DNA of 64,000 nt, taken from contig OZ022261.1 in NCBI GenBank assembly GCA_963978905.1, positions 7,379,992 through 7,443,991 on the forward strand, written 5' to 3'. Below, piece by piece: positions 32,401-40,345 of the stretch. Source of the stretch: Trichostrongylus colubriformis (lineage: Eukaryota > Nematoda > Chromadorea > Rhabditida > Trichostrongylidae). Made by a program: the position numbers and the translations under genes. Under the pieces are notes generated by a model. That model was not told where the DNA came from. It saw only the letters and a program-made list of their open reading frames with translations, and searched no databases. Numbering within the stretch: the stretch's first letter is position 1; the number at the start of each line of letters is the position of its first letter.

Positions 32401-33085
32401 TATAGCTAGGCCTAGATTTCTGGTAGTAGCTGTTCTAGAAGGTAGCTCGATTAATCTGATTTTTGCGAGGTCTACCTTCGATTAAAGATACCCAAATACA
32501 TCCAATAACCAGAAAAAAAATCTTTATTCCGTACTGGTTGTATTGGCACACTTACCGTATCACGTATAGATGGTACCATTCCAACAAGGCTCTTTTTGTA
32601 TGGATTAAGATTACAGAATGTTATGGCTGGAAATTCCACATGGTCGAATTGAAGCTAAATAAGAAAATTTTAGTTGAGATGGTTTCCATTGAAATTCGAA
32701 ACATAATCATTATGTACTTACTGATATACTCGTGATTTTGTCGTGTTTTTTATATTTGATAATCAGTGAACCAGCTTGATAGAGGAACAGTGTAAGAAAG
32801 AATACAATAAGACTCATCCAGAACAGTCGGCTGATGTAACTGTGTGCTATCAAAATACGTTTAGCCCCATGTGCAGTAGTTTTATCAGCAAAATCTTTGA
32901 ATTTATCCTTGACCGCTCCATCTTCACCCCATTCATCACCGAAATCCGATGGAGGTGTATGAGATTTTGAGTACACGAATGAATTATAGTTAGGTTGATT
33001 TTGACGTTGGCGTAATTCGTTGGGCATTGTCAGTCCATTCGGAGACGTCTCCTTATGATATCGATCCAATTGTTTCGAAGTTATT
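5444..33085 (-). CDS. DEG/ENaC (degenerin) sodium-channel subunit, MEC-4/DEG-1/UNC-8 type, 17 exons
   Basis: Exons (descending): 33085-32722, 32654-32556, 31193-31095, 31016-30918, 23092-22991, 22222-22158, 22073-21973, 17380-17238, 13995-13838, 11432-11332, 10721-10561, 10252-10151, 10095-9981, 9923-9778, 5901-5830, 5777-5675, 5616-5444. From ATG 33027 the phases close to 714 residues; the true start may lie in an upstream exon, because no ATG precedes 33027 in this frame. Landmarks: gating motif [11 protein letters not shown]1 [33 protein letters not shown]; basic linker ending RVKRD; cysteine-rich domain ([34 protein letters not shown]); [120 protein letters not shown]2; and a basic tail. 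The selectivity filter is GFS and the degeneration position keeps Ala. As a plasma-membrane trimer subunit it should carry Na+ in neurons or muscle. Ortholog not assigned. Confidence 0.93.
6187..6314. mobile_element. Copy of the GGCCGC-ended foldback MITE family
   Basis: The left end GGCGCGTTCGTAAT and right end GTATGAACGCGGCC are imperfect inverted repeats. Inside, GGCAGGGCGTGGCTGCGT faces ACGCAGCCGCGCCCTGCC. It is related to the copies at 18999, 21415, 43469, 45319 and 53018. It lies in a degenerin intron and carries no coding sequence. Confidence 0.65.
7945..8820 (-). mobile_element. Internally deleted mariner element
   Basis: The termini GGTTGTCCCAAAAGTCTTG and its near-complement CTAGACTTTTGGTACAACC are flanked by TA (7943-7944, 8821-8822), the Tc1/mariner target. 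At 876 bp it is shorter than the roughly 1.3 kb of a complete mariner. It carries decayed transposase on the minus strand and sits in the degenerin intron between 9778 and 5901. It is close kin to the copy at 56904-57749. Confidence 0.85.
8066..8633 (-). pseudogene. Mariner transposase relic
   Basis: Two overlapping minus-strand frames carry mariner motifs. One reads [20 protein letters not shown] followed by [16 protein letters not shown], where the usual PYSPD catalytic Asp position is Asn. The other carries the N-terminal pieces ([23 protein letters not shown]). The protein is split by frameshifts and so is inactive. Confidence 0.8.
11656..11774. repeat. Inverted-repeat MITE, about 47-bp arms
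   Basis: Arms 11656-11702 and 11728-11774 are near-perfect reverse complements (GGAAGGCCCATCAGGTCATG against its complement) around a 25-bp spacer. TA dinucleotides lie a few bases outside both ends, compatible with Tc1/mariner-type insertion, but the exact ends are uncertain. Confidence 0.6.
11980..13480 (-). repeat. Dispersed repeat, interrupted copy (second copy at 23520-24000)
   Basis: Flanks 11980-12235 and 13272-13480 together match, in inverse orientation, the uninterrupted repeat at 23520-24000. Shared blocks include GGAACCGGAAGGG, GCGCGACG, GTTGTCCGCTGTAGGAGA, CGCGGGCCAAC and CATTAGCA. The 1036-bp element at 12236-13271 splits this copy. No coding function is apparent. Confidence 0.7.
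12236..13271. mobile_element. Non-autonomous TA-inserting element with long TIRs, copy 1
   Basis: It begins TTGGGTCATTCCATAAGTA and ends with the complement TTACTTATGGAATGACCCAA, flanked by TA at 12234-12235 and 13272-13273. Inverted homology extends for roughly the outer 200-300 bp of each end (CTCTACAAAATGGCCTA against CATGTCATTTTGTAGAG; CGGCGAAGAGGTAGGTCC against GGACCTACCTCTTCGCC). The interior is AT-rich and non-coding. Related copies lie at 39790-40345 and 58307-59324. Confidence 0.85.
14216..14480 (+). repeat. SINE-like repeat, copy 1
   Basis: It is clearly related to 36812-37075 over about 260 bp; shared blocks include GTGGCGCG, CAAACTCGTCTGG and ACTGACTTGTACATCGGC. The 5' part has GGTGTAGTGACAGG (A-box-like) and GGGGATCAAATCC (B-box-like), suggesting a tRNA-derived SINE. 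The promoter assignment is tentative. Confidence 0.5.
14797..15463. mobile_element. Foldback element built from inverted copies of a mariner 3' end
   Basis: The ends GGTAGTCTAAAAG and CTTTTTAGACTACC are complementary. TA follows the right end (15464-15465) and TG, probably a mutated TA, precedes the left. The arms pair along nearly their whole length of about 240-300 bp each. On the minus strand the left arm near 15043-15095 encodes [16 protein letters not shown], the mariner region around the third catalytic Asp. On the plus strand the right arm near 15200-15240 encodes the same [13 protein letters not shown]. So each arm holds a transposase 3' fragment, head to head. Confidence 0.75.
17238..17380 (-). 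CDS. Degenerin exon 8 (cysteine-rich domain to AMGF block), start resolved
   Basis: This exon is part of the degenerin gene at 33085-5444 and is listed because its left partner decides the frame. Joining the exon 7 donor T|GTAAGTG at 21972 to the acceptor ACAAG| at 17381 recreates the PC-x-C-(5)-C pattern ([10 protein letters not shown]) seen in MEC-4-type channels, and leads through [10 protein letters not shown] into GMTDGVAM of exon 9. An alternative exon 7 donor at 21931 would extend that exon but break this pattern. Confidence 0.85.
17587..17766. repeat. Alternating-orientation array of a TAATACTACAC motif
   Basis: GTAATACTACAC or its complement GTGTAGTATTAC (and the variant ATGTAGCATTAC) appears about five times in 180 bp, in alternating orientation, with intervening GTATCC/GGATAC pairs. 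The array can fold into several nested hairpins. It lies in a degenerin intron close to exon 8; no family is recognised. Confidence 0.6.
18281..18364. mobile_element. Perfect 84-bp palindrome, Tc1-like mini-MITE
   Basis: The two 42-bp halves are exact reverse complements, centred at CGAAAACG|CGTTTTCG. The outermost bases are TA followed by CAGTTAGTGCC, with ACTG|TA at the other end. CAGT...ACTG ends flanked by TA are typical of Tc1-family elements. It is an 80-bp hairpin with no coding potential. Confidence 0.75.
18999..19173. mobile_element. Copy of the GGCCGC-ended foldback MITE family
   Basis: The ends GGTCGCGTTCATAG and GTATGAATGCGGCC are inverted repeats. Internal GCAGGGCGTGGCTG faces AGCCACGCCCTG, and a C run lies in the middle. 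It has the same arrangement as the copies at 6187 and 53018. Confidence 0.65.
19885..19992. repeat. Imperfect hairpin repeat (ACCACGCCC / GGGCGTGGCT)
   Basis: TGCCATCACGG...AACCCG...GTGCTAACCACGCCC faces GGGGCGTGGCTAGTCCGGGTTCC...CACCGTGATAGGCA. Related sequence occurs at 32280-32370, and both are accompanied by TAATCAGATT / CTGATTATC flanks, so this is probably a small dispersed element. Confidence 0.45.
20230..20380. repeat. GTA/GTG-rich trinucleotide tract
   Basis: The plus strand is a degenerate run of GTAGTAGTGGTAGT-type triplets. On the minus strand it reads as a Thr/Ser-rich, mucin-like frame. It could be a decayed exon, but it lies inside the degenerin intron and its phases do not fit the flanking exons, so I treat it as simple sequence. 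Confidence 0.5.
20641..20832. mobile_element. MITE with nearly perfect 58-bp inverted repeats
   Basis: Left arm 20641-20697 and right arm 20776-20832 are reverse complements with few differences (AGCGTTTGAAGGCACAT against ATGTGCCTTCAACGCT; GGGTGGAGTAACAGTTGAC against its complement). The loop is GC-rich. Degenerate relatives appear near 29670-29700 and 50815-50850 (GGGTGGAG followed by TAACGG or CAACGG). No target duplication was identified. Confidence 0.7.
21415..21488. mobile_element. Perfect 74-bp palindrome with TAA target duplication (Harbinger-like MITE)
   Basis: GGCCGCTTTCATACTTTGCG and the rest of the 37-bp left half are repeated exactly in reverse complement. TAA directly abuts both ends (21412-21414, 21489-21491). 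A 3-bp TWA duplication is typical of PIF/Harbinger elements. This is the smallest member of the family. Confidence 0.8.
22636..22751. repeat. Fragment of the Mutator-like repeat
   Basis: TCGCTTCGGGACCCAACCACG, GCGTCGCACGCG and TGGTGGTACACAC match inner and terminal blocks of the element at 42767-43003. It is a one-ended, decayed copy in the intron after the exon ending at 22991. Confidence 0.5.
23520..24000 (+). repeat. Dispersed repeat, uninterrupted copy (empty insertion site at 23748-23749)
   Basis: It matches, in reverse orientation, the two halves flanking the element at 12236-13271. The TA at 23748-23749, within GCTAATGTAAGTGGG, corresponds to the duplicated TA at the insertion point of the other copy. 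No gene is seen; short open frames are incidental. Confidence 0.7.
24840..24990. mobile_element. MITE with about 40-bp inverted repeats
   Basis: TTTCGGAGCGCTTGATAGGG and GCGTGGCCTACGGACTTGGG face ACCCATGTCCGTAGGCCGCG and TCCTATCAGGCGCTCTGAAA. The loop is a CACTCTCACTC-rich tract. No convincing target duplication. Confidence 0.65.
26740..26985. repeat. Dispersed GC-rich repeat (family also at 50160-50520 and 55010-55350)
   Basis: Shared features are an AATTCGGCT block, a GC-rich core with GGCGGGG...CCCGCC inverted blocks, TTTGCATG...TTA(G/A)GCAAA, and a terminal TTTCCGTG(G/A)ACGATTCCT. No coding function. It is intronic. Confidence 0.5.
27524..27924. mobile_element. TA-flanked TIR element with a short N-terminal transposase-like frame
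   Basis: The ends CAAGGTAAGGACCCGAGGTC and its near-complement GACCTCGGGTCCTTCCCTTG are flanked by TA (27522-27523, 27925-27926), with inverted homology of about 55-60 bp. Inside, an ATG near 27678 opens [18 protein letters not shown], followed by [15 protein letters not shown], which resembles the start of a helix-turn-helix transposase domain. It then ends at an A/T-rich patch. Probably a deleted Tc1/mariner-type transposon. Confidence 0.65.
28130..28291 (-). repeat. G-rich dispersed repeat, copy C, left part (split by a mariner derivative)
   Basis: It is the reverse complement of the repeat at 29040-29440 and 61140-61530: CGAGGAAAATAGCCGCTTCA, ATCGCTGACCTCTGCA and CCCTCCTGTCCGAA. The copy resumes after the insertion, at 28824-28870, with TACGACCCTTT and AATCCTCGA. 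Confidence 0.65.
28292..28823 (-). mobile_element. Mariner-derived non-autonomous element with about 110-bp TIRs
   Basis: The ends AGTTGTTCGGAAAGAAATGC and the complement GCATTTCTTTCCGAACACCC are flanked by TA (28290-28291, 28824-28825). The two terminal regions pair for about 110 bp, including CTCTCCTACTATA and AACAGTTTTATCT. On the minus strand, 28579-28430 keeps [18 protein letters not shown] and [11 protein letters not shown], the N-terminal mariner block that is normally followed by the catalytic domain. The rest is replaced by an A/T-rich hairpin (28610-28690). Confidence 0.8.
29040..29440 (+). repeat. G-rich dispersed repeat, copy A
   Basis: It is co-linear with 61140-61530: GGGGTCGTATTTG, GTACCTGCAGAGGTC, GAAATAAATATCTCTTTGCC, GCAACAGTTACTGGTA, a long G run (29349-29369) and GGCTATTTTCCTCGACACCT. 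No coding function is evident; the many open frames on both strands are incidental. Confidence 0.65.
29949..30795 (-). mobile_element. Internally deleted mariner with matching TIRs
   Basis: The ends GGTTGGACGGGAAGTTCTGG and the complement CCAGAACTTCCCGTCCAACC match, flanked by TA (29947-29948, 30796-30797). At 847 bp it lacks the middle of a full mariner. An A/T-rich palindromic patch (30427-30470) marks the missing part. It lies in the intron between the exons at 30918 and 23092. Confidence 0.85.
30020..30648 (-). pseudogene. Mariner transposase, ends preserved, middle deleted
   Basis: The C-terminal frame keeps [16 protein letters not shown] and [20 protein letters not shown], i.e. two of the three catalytic Asp positions, and runs on through [19 protein letters not shown]. 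The N-terminal frame keeps [20 protein letters not shown] and [17 protein letters not shown]. The central region with the first catalytic Asp is missing and the frames do not join. Inactive. Confidence 0.85.
31783..32053. mobile_element. Inverted-repeat element with about 75-bp arms and CACGGTGT ends
   Basis: Left arm 31783-31860 (CGGTGTGTAACCTGCTTGAA, GACCAAGCCACGCCCATCC) faces right arm 31980-32053 (GTCGGGTGGGCATGGCCTA, TTCAAACAGGCACAACACCG). The loop has two tandem copies of AGCTGCCTTTATCA. The superfamily is unclear; no target duplication found. Confidence 0.6.
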
Positions 33086-35689
33086 CTGTATCAGTAAAGT
33101 AGAGTGAACTGATTTGAGACAGATGAAATTCAGAAAATCACTCTCGGAACGCTTGGAAAATGAGATACCAGAGGTCGAAAAATGGGAATAGTGGCCATTA
33201 TGAATATAGGCAGCCCCAACATTTTGAGGAATCGAAATTGGAACGTGAAGAAGGAGAATTCAAAAGGAGGATTAGGTCAGAAAACGGAAAAAAGATTTCC
33301 ATTCTGCTCTTCCATTCAAGAGCTCGCAGTTTCGGGGGAGCTGTTTTCAATCAGAAGTTGCTACGAATTCGACGTTTAGCAGGCAAACACTCATTTGTGG
33401 GTTAAGAAATTTCGAAAAAGTGGGATCGTATTTCCTGACGGTTTTTGGGTTGCTAGCAGATGAGCTGGTCTCTAAAAAGATCGCCAGTCGGTAATTCCGA
33501 CATTGTAGCCATATGGCAACACTGCAATTTTCGATGACCATTTATTTAGTGAGATCATTTCAATACACTACGAACTACGAACACCAGTCATCGAAGGGAG
33601 AGGGGTCGCATGGTAGGGCCAGTCTGGGAGAGAAGGCTAAGGCAAATTAGCTTGGGTGATGTGGAAGTCTCGAAAAATACGACCTCCTCTCAACGACCGA
33701 CCGCGATATGCGATACCTACCCTCCCATGCCGCGTTGCTGGCATATCAAAATGATCCTGAAAGTAGTCGTTCGATAGCAGTTGTATCGCTACCTAACACG
33801 AAATATGATTATCGATTGACCACCATTCTAAAGCCACCACATCGGCTCGAAAATCACTTGAAAAGAGATGGTCGACAAGGATTACTTGAGGGCTTGTCTA
33901 CGTGTAGGAGCTCCTTGCCTTCTTTCCGACTCAAAGTACGAGCCTTCTTCTCCCCACGTGAAATTTTCATTCCACGCTTGACTTTGCTTGGCAGTACAAG
34001 GTACAAGGTTGTAAGACGCTGTTCCATATGGTGGGTCAAACGGTCACAGAGCGTTTCGATTCCTCGATTTCTAGCTGGCATATGGTAAAAGGTTGAGATT
34101 TATCACATTTTCTAATATTGCTACAATAAGCCATGAAAAGACCCTGAACCTATAAGCTATTGGCTTATCCGAATAAAAAACTGCAATTTTTTACTCGATT
34201 TTTAGACTGTTGAAGACTGGGTAGGCGTAATTTTTCTAAAAATAGATATGTTATGCGAGTGTATAGAGAAATCCGCAAAAATGAAGTTGTTAAAGAAATG
34301 AATGGTTACAGACTCATAGAAAAATCGTTCTAAGAGGGCATTTAGAGCGACCTCCAAACGGGCCCGTCCCACCTTCAAATCTCAAGGGAAATTCATTTAA
34401 GACAAGAGTGGCATTGTCGTTGTACTTTCACATTTAATTGACTGGTCAGTCAAAAGTAGACAAAGATGCATGTGGGAAAGCAGAGAAACAGACGTCGAAC
34501 AATAGAGACGCAGAGAACACATTATGCATTTTTGCACGGTTCTTCATGTAGTCATTTTTCTCTTCATGCTGCTCTTATGGGCCTAAATGGTCTTACAGAG
34601 CAGGGCCATTCTATGGCACCTGGCCTAACTTTTAAGTACTTCATTGTATGAGCACAAGCTCAGATACGAATTGGAGCAGATGGTGGGGATGGCGCTGTTT
34701 CGAGTTTATGGCTATTCCTGTCATCTATTTTTAACGATATCTCTTATGGTGTATTAGGACATTAGCTAAATGACATAAGAAGCATGAAAATCGATAACAA
34801 AATTTGGAGCACTTCCTTATAGCGCTTTTTATAGGCTTCCAACTTTTACATTTCCACTTTCGTCCAAACGCATCTAGTCTTGAAGAAACGTGAAACTCCG
34901 ATTAATCTCGTTAATACTTGAAAGTAATTTGTATTAAAGCAATCGACGTTCGCTAAGGAGGGTCTCAAGCAAAAAAGCAAAGGCAATTAGCTACTGTTCA
35001 ATCTACATATCCTGATGAGACAGTGAAAATAGCGTCAAAGCGTTACTGCTGTACTAACGAGGCGGTGGACGACCCTATAGAACAGCTGGTTTCCACAAAA
35101 ACCTAGCAAGTCTCACATGAACCAAAGAAAATAGAATCTCATAAATTGTAAGCATAAAAACGGTAAAAGCATCGATCGTTAGAGCGTCACACTGTAAATT
35201 TACGAGCATGCGTGGCTCTAAATAAAGCTAGGACCAAATAACTATATGGTATAAAGTCGAAGCATTAGTTCTGAATGGTTGATGTCTGAGCTACTCAGCT
35301 GACGTTTGAAGAAGTGGGCGGAGAATGAGTTACGTTGAATTAACGGTTAGCCCCACCCGAAAATTGATAGCTATTTTTCAGCAATGAGATTGGGTTGCTG
35401 TGCTGAGAGGTGGACAATGCATAAACAATGAGAGTCTCAAGGTGAAGTATACCACATAAAAACCTCTTCTTGCACTTCACTTTTACTACGTGTATGATGG
35501 AGCAAAACTACAGCTGGACAATCATGTTTTAGTTGAAGATACGCAACAACTTCATCCAATTACTCACAAAGATCATTTACTGAGGGACTCCCCTTGGCAA
35601 TGGATCTGGCGGAATCTAGCTAGTATTAGTGCAAGGGACACTGAGGTACGATGATGATGGTTATAACGGGTGTATAAGGGCACGATAGG
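33086..35689. other. No supported gene between degenerin exon 1 and the RTE relic
   Basis: Several open frames of 60-126 codons exist (for example 33708-34088 plus, 33160-33405 plus), with overlapping open frames on the other strand and no clear splice structure. If the upstream degenerin module at 53505-49647 is an alternative 5' end, this is part of its intron. Confidence 0.4.
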
Positions 35690-36811
35690 CCACAACAGAC
35701 CCCATCTTCATCGCCAGGCAGGTGATGGAAAAATATCGAGAAAAGCGGCGACCAAGCTACCTAGCTTTCCTCGACCTCGAGAAGGCTTTTGCGTCTCCCC
35801 AGGCCAGTGCTCTGGAATGCCTTGCGGAAACTCCATGTAGCGGAACGGCTGGTCGCCCTCATAAAGGATATGTACGATGGGGCTAAGGCAGCTGTACGTA
35901 CTCCTCTCGGGCTGTCCAGTGAAGTGGATATTACGGTAGGGGTGCATCAAGGATCGGCCCTGAGCCCGTTTCTCTTCCTCCTCACTCTGGATGTGATGGT
36001 GAAAGAACTCATGGAAGGACCACTGAAGACCCTCCTGTATGCGGACGATATAGCACCGCTAGAGGAAGGCAGGGAAGAGCTGCAAGCGAAAGTACAGCAA
36101 TGGCAGGACAGGCTGGCAAATGGGCTCCGATTGAATGCCAATAAGACCAAGTTCATAAGATCCGAAGAATGCCTAGAACCGATGTCGGACTGCCGTGGGA
36201 AGACTATCGGAAGGGCAGGAGACTTCCGATATCTCGGTAGTGCTAGCGGCTGATGGTGCGGTAGACCAGGCAGTGAAGGCCCGGATTAACGCAGCATGGT
36301 CAAAGTGGAGTGGAATGCTGTGCGCTCGGTGGTGCTCCAGGAAGCTCAGGCAATGTGTATCGAGCGGTGGTAAGGCCCACAATGCTGTACGGAAGCGACT
36401 GCTGGCTCATAGGTAAGATACATGAAAGGCGCTGCACGCAGATGAAATGACGATATTGAGATGGGCATGCGGGTAGACGCGACTGGACAAGGTCAGGAAC
36501 AAGGAGTGCGATCACGCAGACGGCTTCTGTCCAGTTGAAGTTGAGAGAGCAACGGCTGGGATGGTATGGGCACGTGCTGATGAGGTCAGAGGACCACCCC
36601 ATAAGAAAAGCACTGGAGTTCTAAGCGCAAGGGAAGCGACCACGTGGGAGCCCAAAAGAAGAGGTGGAGGGAAGTCATCAAGAGCGACCCCACCGAAGTG
36701 AAGGCTACGGTGGAGGATGCCTTGGATAGGAGGAAGTGGCGACGTCTGACAAGTAAAGCGGACCATGCGACGGGGCGGGACCAATGCTAGGGAGAAGAAG
36801 AAGAAGAAGGC
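35690..36811 (+). pseudogene. RTE-type non-LTR retrotransposon relic (reverse transcriptase 3' part)
   Basis: Across three frames the reverse-transcriptase order is visible: SYLAFLDLEKAF, LRKLHVAERLVALIKDMYDG, VGVHQGSALSPFLF, YADD at about 36038-36049 in LLYADDIAPLEEG, then the C-terminal tail (NAAWSKWSG, KATVEDALDRRKWRRL). Frameshifts near 35787 and 36240 and internal stops make it inactive. The 5' half and endonuclease are missing. The 3' end is a short GAA repeat (36790-36807), as is common for this clade. Confidence 0.85.
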
Positions 36812-37075
36812 ACGCTAGGTGGAGACGGTGTCATGACTTGTGGCGCGCATCCCACTTCCATGATGCGGAGATCAATTCTCCCCACCGAAGTGCGCTTGGC
36901 CACCAAGCCTTCCAATTCTCCGGGGTGGTGAATTGATACCAGACTCGTCTGGTAGGCTAAAAGTACTGACTTGTGCATCGGCTGGACACCGCAAGCCATT
37001 GTACAGGCCAAATCACATTCACCTGTCACCACGTTTCTGAGTGGAACTAGAGAGCACGGCGCATCCCACAGAAGG
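36812..37075 (+). repeat. SINE-like repeat, copy 2, abutting the RTE tail
   Basis: It is related to 14216-14480 across its length (CAGACTCGTCTGG, ACTGACTTGTGCATCGGC, CACCTGTCACCACG). It begins immediately after the GAA tail of the RTE relic. It could be a SINE that inserted at, or was mobilised with, the RTE 3' end. Confidence 0.5.
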
Positions 37076-37918
37076 GATCAACGTCAAGAGGTTTGCCCTT
37101 TATCCTTCTTAGGGGACGCTGTAATCACCAGGTAAACTCGTTATCCGGGAGGAGGAAAACTTAGGATCAGCTGGCGATCAAGTACATCAATCTTGAGAGG
37201 CGCGGTAGGGTGATTTAGTCGATGGCAGAATGTGTTCATAGTGCAAAACTCCAATGTCAAGGCGTAGTGTGCAATTGCGGAAATTAAAGACACCGTTAGG
37301 GGCAATTTTGGCAAATTGGGGGATTACGAAAGTAGAGGTGCTCAGTAATATAACAGTAAAAAAAGAACGACATAAAACGACGAAAAAATCAAGAAATAGG
37401 AACCCAAAATTCTCCCCTTCTCTCTCTCGTCCTCTGCGTCTCTGGTTGGAGTGGACTGAAGACAGGCCAGAGTCTCAACCATCCGGCCGCGATTGTTGTC
37501 CCGCCCCTCCACGTCGACTCCCCCGGGCGCATAACGGCATAACGGCATGACGAACTGCGGGTCCGCCATAAGACCCCAAGTCGCGTTTTTTTATGCGATT
37601 TTCACCACATGTGACCCCTTCTGAAGTAGAAGGTTCGTTTCAGAGAACATGTACTTCCAGATCTCAGTTTTCCCATACCCCTAATGGTGCCTTTAAGCGA
37701 ACCGCAAGTGTTTACCGAGACCCAAAATTGTCCCCTTCCGGTTTCTTTCATACCCATATTATGTACTGTATGTACGGCCTTGATGCCTAATTGTATCCTT
37801 TTATCTCCAGAAATTACAAACTGGTGAATACTAAAATTAGAACCTCATTTCGAAAATCAAAAGAATGATGTAGGAGGGAATACGAGATCATACATAATTC
37901 ATCCTTTGAAATTTCAGA

Positions 37919-38146
37919 ATGTCCAAGGTACACTTTGAAATGATTTTGGTCCAAGAATGGACCCAAATCACTAGCACTGAAAGCACACAGGAATATGCTG
38001 AGGGAATAAGAAATGATGGTTAGTCCAAAATATTCTATTGATACCTATTGAGTCCTACATGTGTGCTTATACGGATAGAACATCCCGTTGACATGGAAAA
38101 GAAATCAGTTTTTGGTGGAATGAATGAATTCGGTTATAGTATGTAA
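37919..38146 (+). CDS. Possible two-exon small gene or gene 3' end, unknown product
   Basis: After an acceptor AAATTTCAG at 37917, ATG 37919 opens MSKVHFEMILVQEWTQ and runs to a donor GATG|GTTAGT (exon 37919-38018). An exon at 38079-38146, after GGATAG, restores phase (G+AA) and reads EHPVDMEKKSVFGGMNEFG to a TAA. Total 55 residues. No domain is recognised. The strong acceptor at the ATG could mean trans-splicing or an upstream exon. The small size leaves chance a live option. Confidence 0.3.
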
Positions 38147-38836
38147 AATATATATATATTAAACTGAGTGGGTTATTTGCTAGTAGCCAGTAGCGTGAAT
38201 GATCAACGACAGTGAAGGCTGCACTCTACAACCTCCCCCCCCCCCTCAATTTTCCACAGTCATCACTCACAATAAAAGTTCTATTGTACCTGTAATTGAG
38301 CTGCAATGTCTACCTATGTGGCTGACCGCCTGTTTCTGTTTACCACTGTGAAACGTGAAAGTGAAAAGTTGCAAGTCGAGTCAAATTTCAACTCATTATG
38401 CGAACAACTGTTTGTTATATCTCTGAACATTGTCAAAAGTCAAGAATTTTGTTGGCTCTGAGAATTACAATTCAAAATTATTGGAAGTGTAGCAAAATGC
38501 GAACGAACACTTGCGTGTTCCATACATACAGATACGGGGGCGCGCGGTCGCGGCGCGGCCACTTATGACCTTACGGGGTATTCTTCATTAATCTTTCCAT
38601 ATGGCGTCAGCATAGTTTCCAAATATTGTGATAATGAAATATAAAGCACTAGTAATAGAAACGACAGAAAAAATACAACTTTAGTTTTAGGAGGGGCTTT
38701 GAACAACGGTTACGCAACGATCAGAGACAACTATGTCACAACTGTGTATTCCGAAGAGGCCCGCGTACAGCGGCTGCTATGGAAATGACAAGATTTCGGG
38801 GCGATAAATCTGCCACTATTAGACTGCCATTTCGTT

Positions 38837-39169
38837 CTACTTCTTGACACGTTCCAGATCCGGTCCCGATGAGGTAGAAACATATACTGCGTTGCTGTAT
38901 GCAATTACATATTGAGATCTGTGACTTAGAGAGCGGTCCATTGTGAGCGAAAGATCTCTCGTTGATTCCTCACATAGGACGGATTGAATGGTAGTCAAGA
39001 GCTCTGTTAGATTTGAATACTTCGCAATACATGTGACTTCGTTACAGTGCTTATCAATTCGTTGTAATATAAATCCTATTTTACCAGATGGCATTACCAT
39101 CGAACACGCCCACGCTGTCTTATTTCGCTCAGTTTCTTGGTTTACCCAACATAAGGCCGGTGTGCCACG
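38837..39169 (-). CDS. Possible terminal exon of an unknown minus-strand gene
   Basis: One frame is open from about 39169 to a stop at 38837. It reads TPALCWVNQETERNKTAWAC, MVMPSGKIGFILQRIDKHC, and ends GPDLERVKK. The spaced Cys and balanced composition look protein-like, as in an extracellular cysteine-containing domain, but I recognise no family. The acceptor at the right end (near CCATAG, 39170) is weak and no upstream exon was found. It may be a gene fragment. Confidence 0.35.
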   Translation of the reverse strand, partial: RGTPALCWVNQETERNKTAWACSMVMPSGKIGFILQRIDKHCNEVTCIAKYSNLTELLTTIQSVLCEESTRDLSLTMDRSLSHRSQYVIAYSNAVYVSTSSGPDLERVKK

Positions 39170-39642
39170 CTATGGCAACAATTCATTTTATTAGCAATAC
39201 TATTGGTGTGGTTTCACGAAATGTCTTATAGCTCAGAGCTAAGAAAACTTCCAAGGCATCTAAAACGGCGATCTGAGTGCTTGGGGAGCAAGTTTACTGT
39301 AAATTGAAGGTGTAGTCCAAAGAGACGGTATGCGGCGCAACTCGAGTTGGAAGGAGCATTTCAGGCTCCTTGGCACGATCTTCCAGCTGCTCCCCTGGCT
39401 CTACTGTTGCAGTGGTCGAGCAGCTGTGGAGGGAAGTGGTAAAGATTGCAGCTAGGAGTGGCTCATGCCCCATCCCTCCGGCGATGCAGAGGGTGCGAAA
39501 ACACGTCCAAAATGAGAATCTGTGGAAAAGGGGAAATTCCACTTTACAGATTTTAACCGTTCATTCCATTTTTTCTTGAATACTTTATGTTAGCATCACT
39601 GCTTCACGCTCAACGGGAGACCGGGATACTTTTTGACTCCTT

Positions 39643-39689
39643 ATTTGATTATTGCGTGGTGTGCCTCTAGAGGCACGCAATAATCAAAT
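39643..39689. repeat. 47-bp palindrome
   Basis: ATTTGATTATTGCGTG faces CACGCAATAATCAAAT around TGCCTCTAGAGGCA, itself palindromic. It is isolated, possibly a minimal MITE or a terminator-like hairpin; function unknown. Confidence 0.6.
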
Positions 39690-39789
39690 GAGTGCCTTAC
39701 ATCTTTAGGATATAGTAGTGATGTGAATTCCGTGACAGACAGTCTGAGCCGACTATATAGTTGTGATTTTTTCACTCTACGAAAATCTG

Positions 39790-40345
39790 TCATGTTCGGT
39801 ACCTAGCCCCGACCCCTTCTGCAATTTCCACCGATTGGCTGATCGAGAACTCGCGTCGTTCCTTTTCCAAATTTGGTTTTTCGTGATTTGTGACAATCTC
39901 GTGGATCCGAAGCAAAAAAATTCTCAACCGGACACCTAAAAGAGTGGTGAGATGTTAAGAAGATGTAGCGAGAAGGAAGTGAAATATCACTGGCCGGATT
40001 TCTCAACTTTCAATGAAAAATTGAATTGTGAAAAAATATCCTTGGACCCCTGTACATGGCATCAAGATTCAATGTGGATCGCAGCTAAAACAAAAATTCT
40101 ATAACGCTGAGCAAGGAGTTTGAAAGAAAAAAATTTCATTCGAATAAACGTTAGGGCTTGCGCAAAGATTTAAAAAAATAACGAAGTGACAAAAGAGATC
40201 GGGGCTGAGTACGGAACACATGATTGGTTGATTTTTGCAGAGTGAATTATAGTGTTTTAGCTAGTTGCCAGTTTGGTCCACTTTTGTCGGCTAGACCTGC
40301 CCCTTCGCCAGCACAGAAATCGACCTCACTATGACCGAAAGAGAA
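39790..40345. mobile_element. Truncated copy 2 of the TTGGGTCATTCC long-TIR family
   Basis: It aligns with the interior of 12236-13271 (TAGCCCCGACC, AAATTTGGTTTTTCG, CTCAACCGGA, TTTTGTCGGCTAGACC, CTTCGCCAGC) but both termini are missing. Confidence 0.65.
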
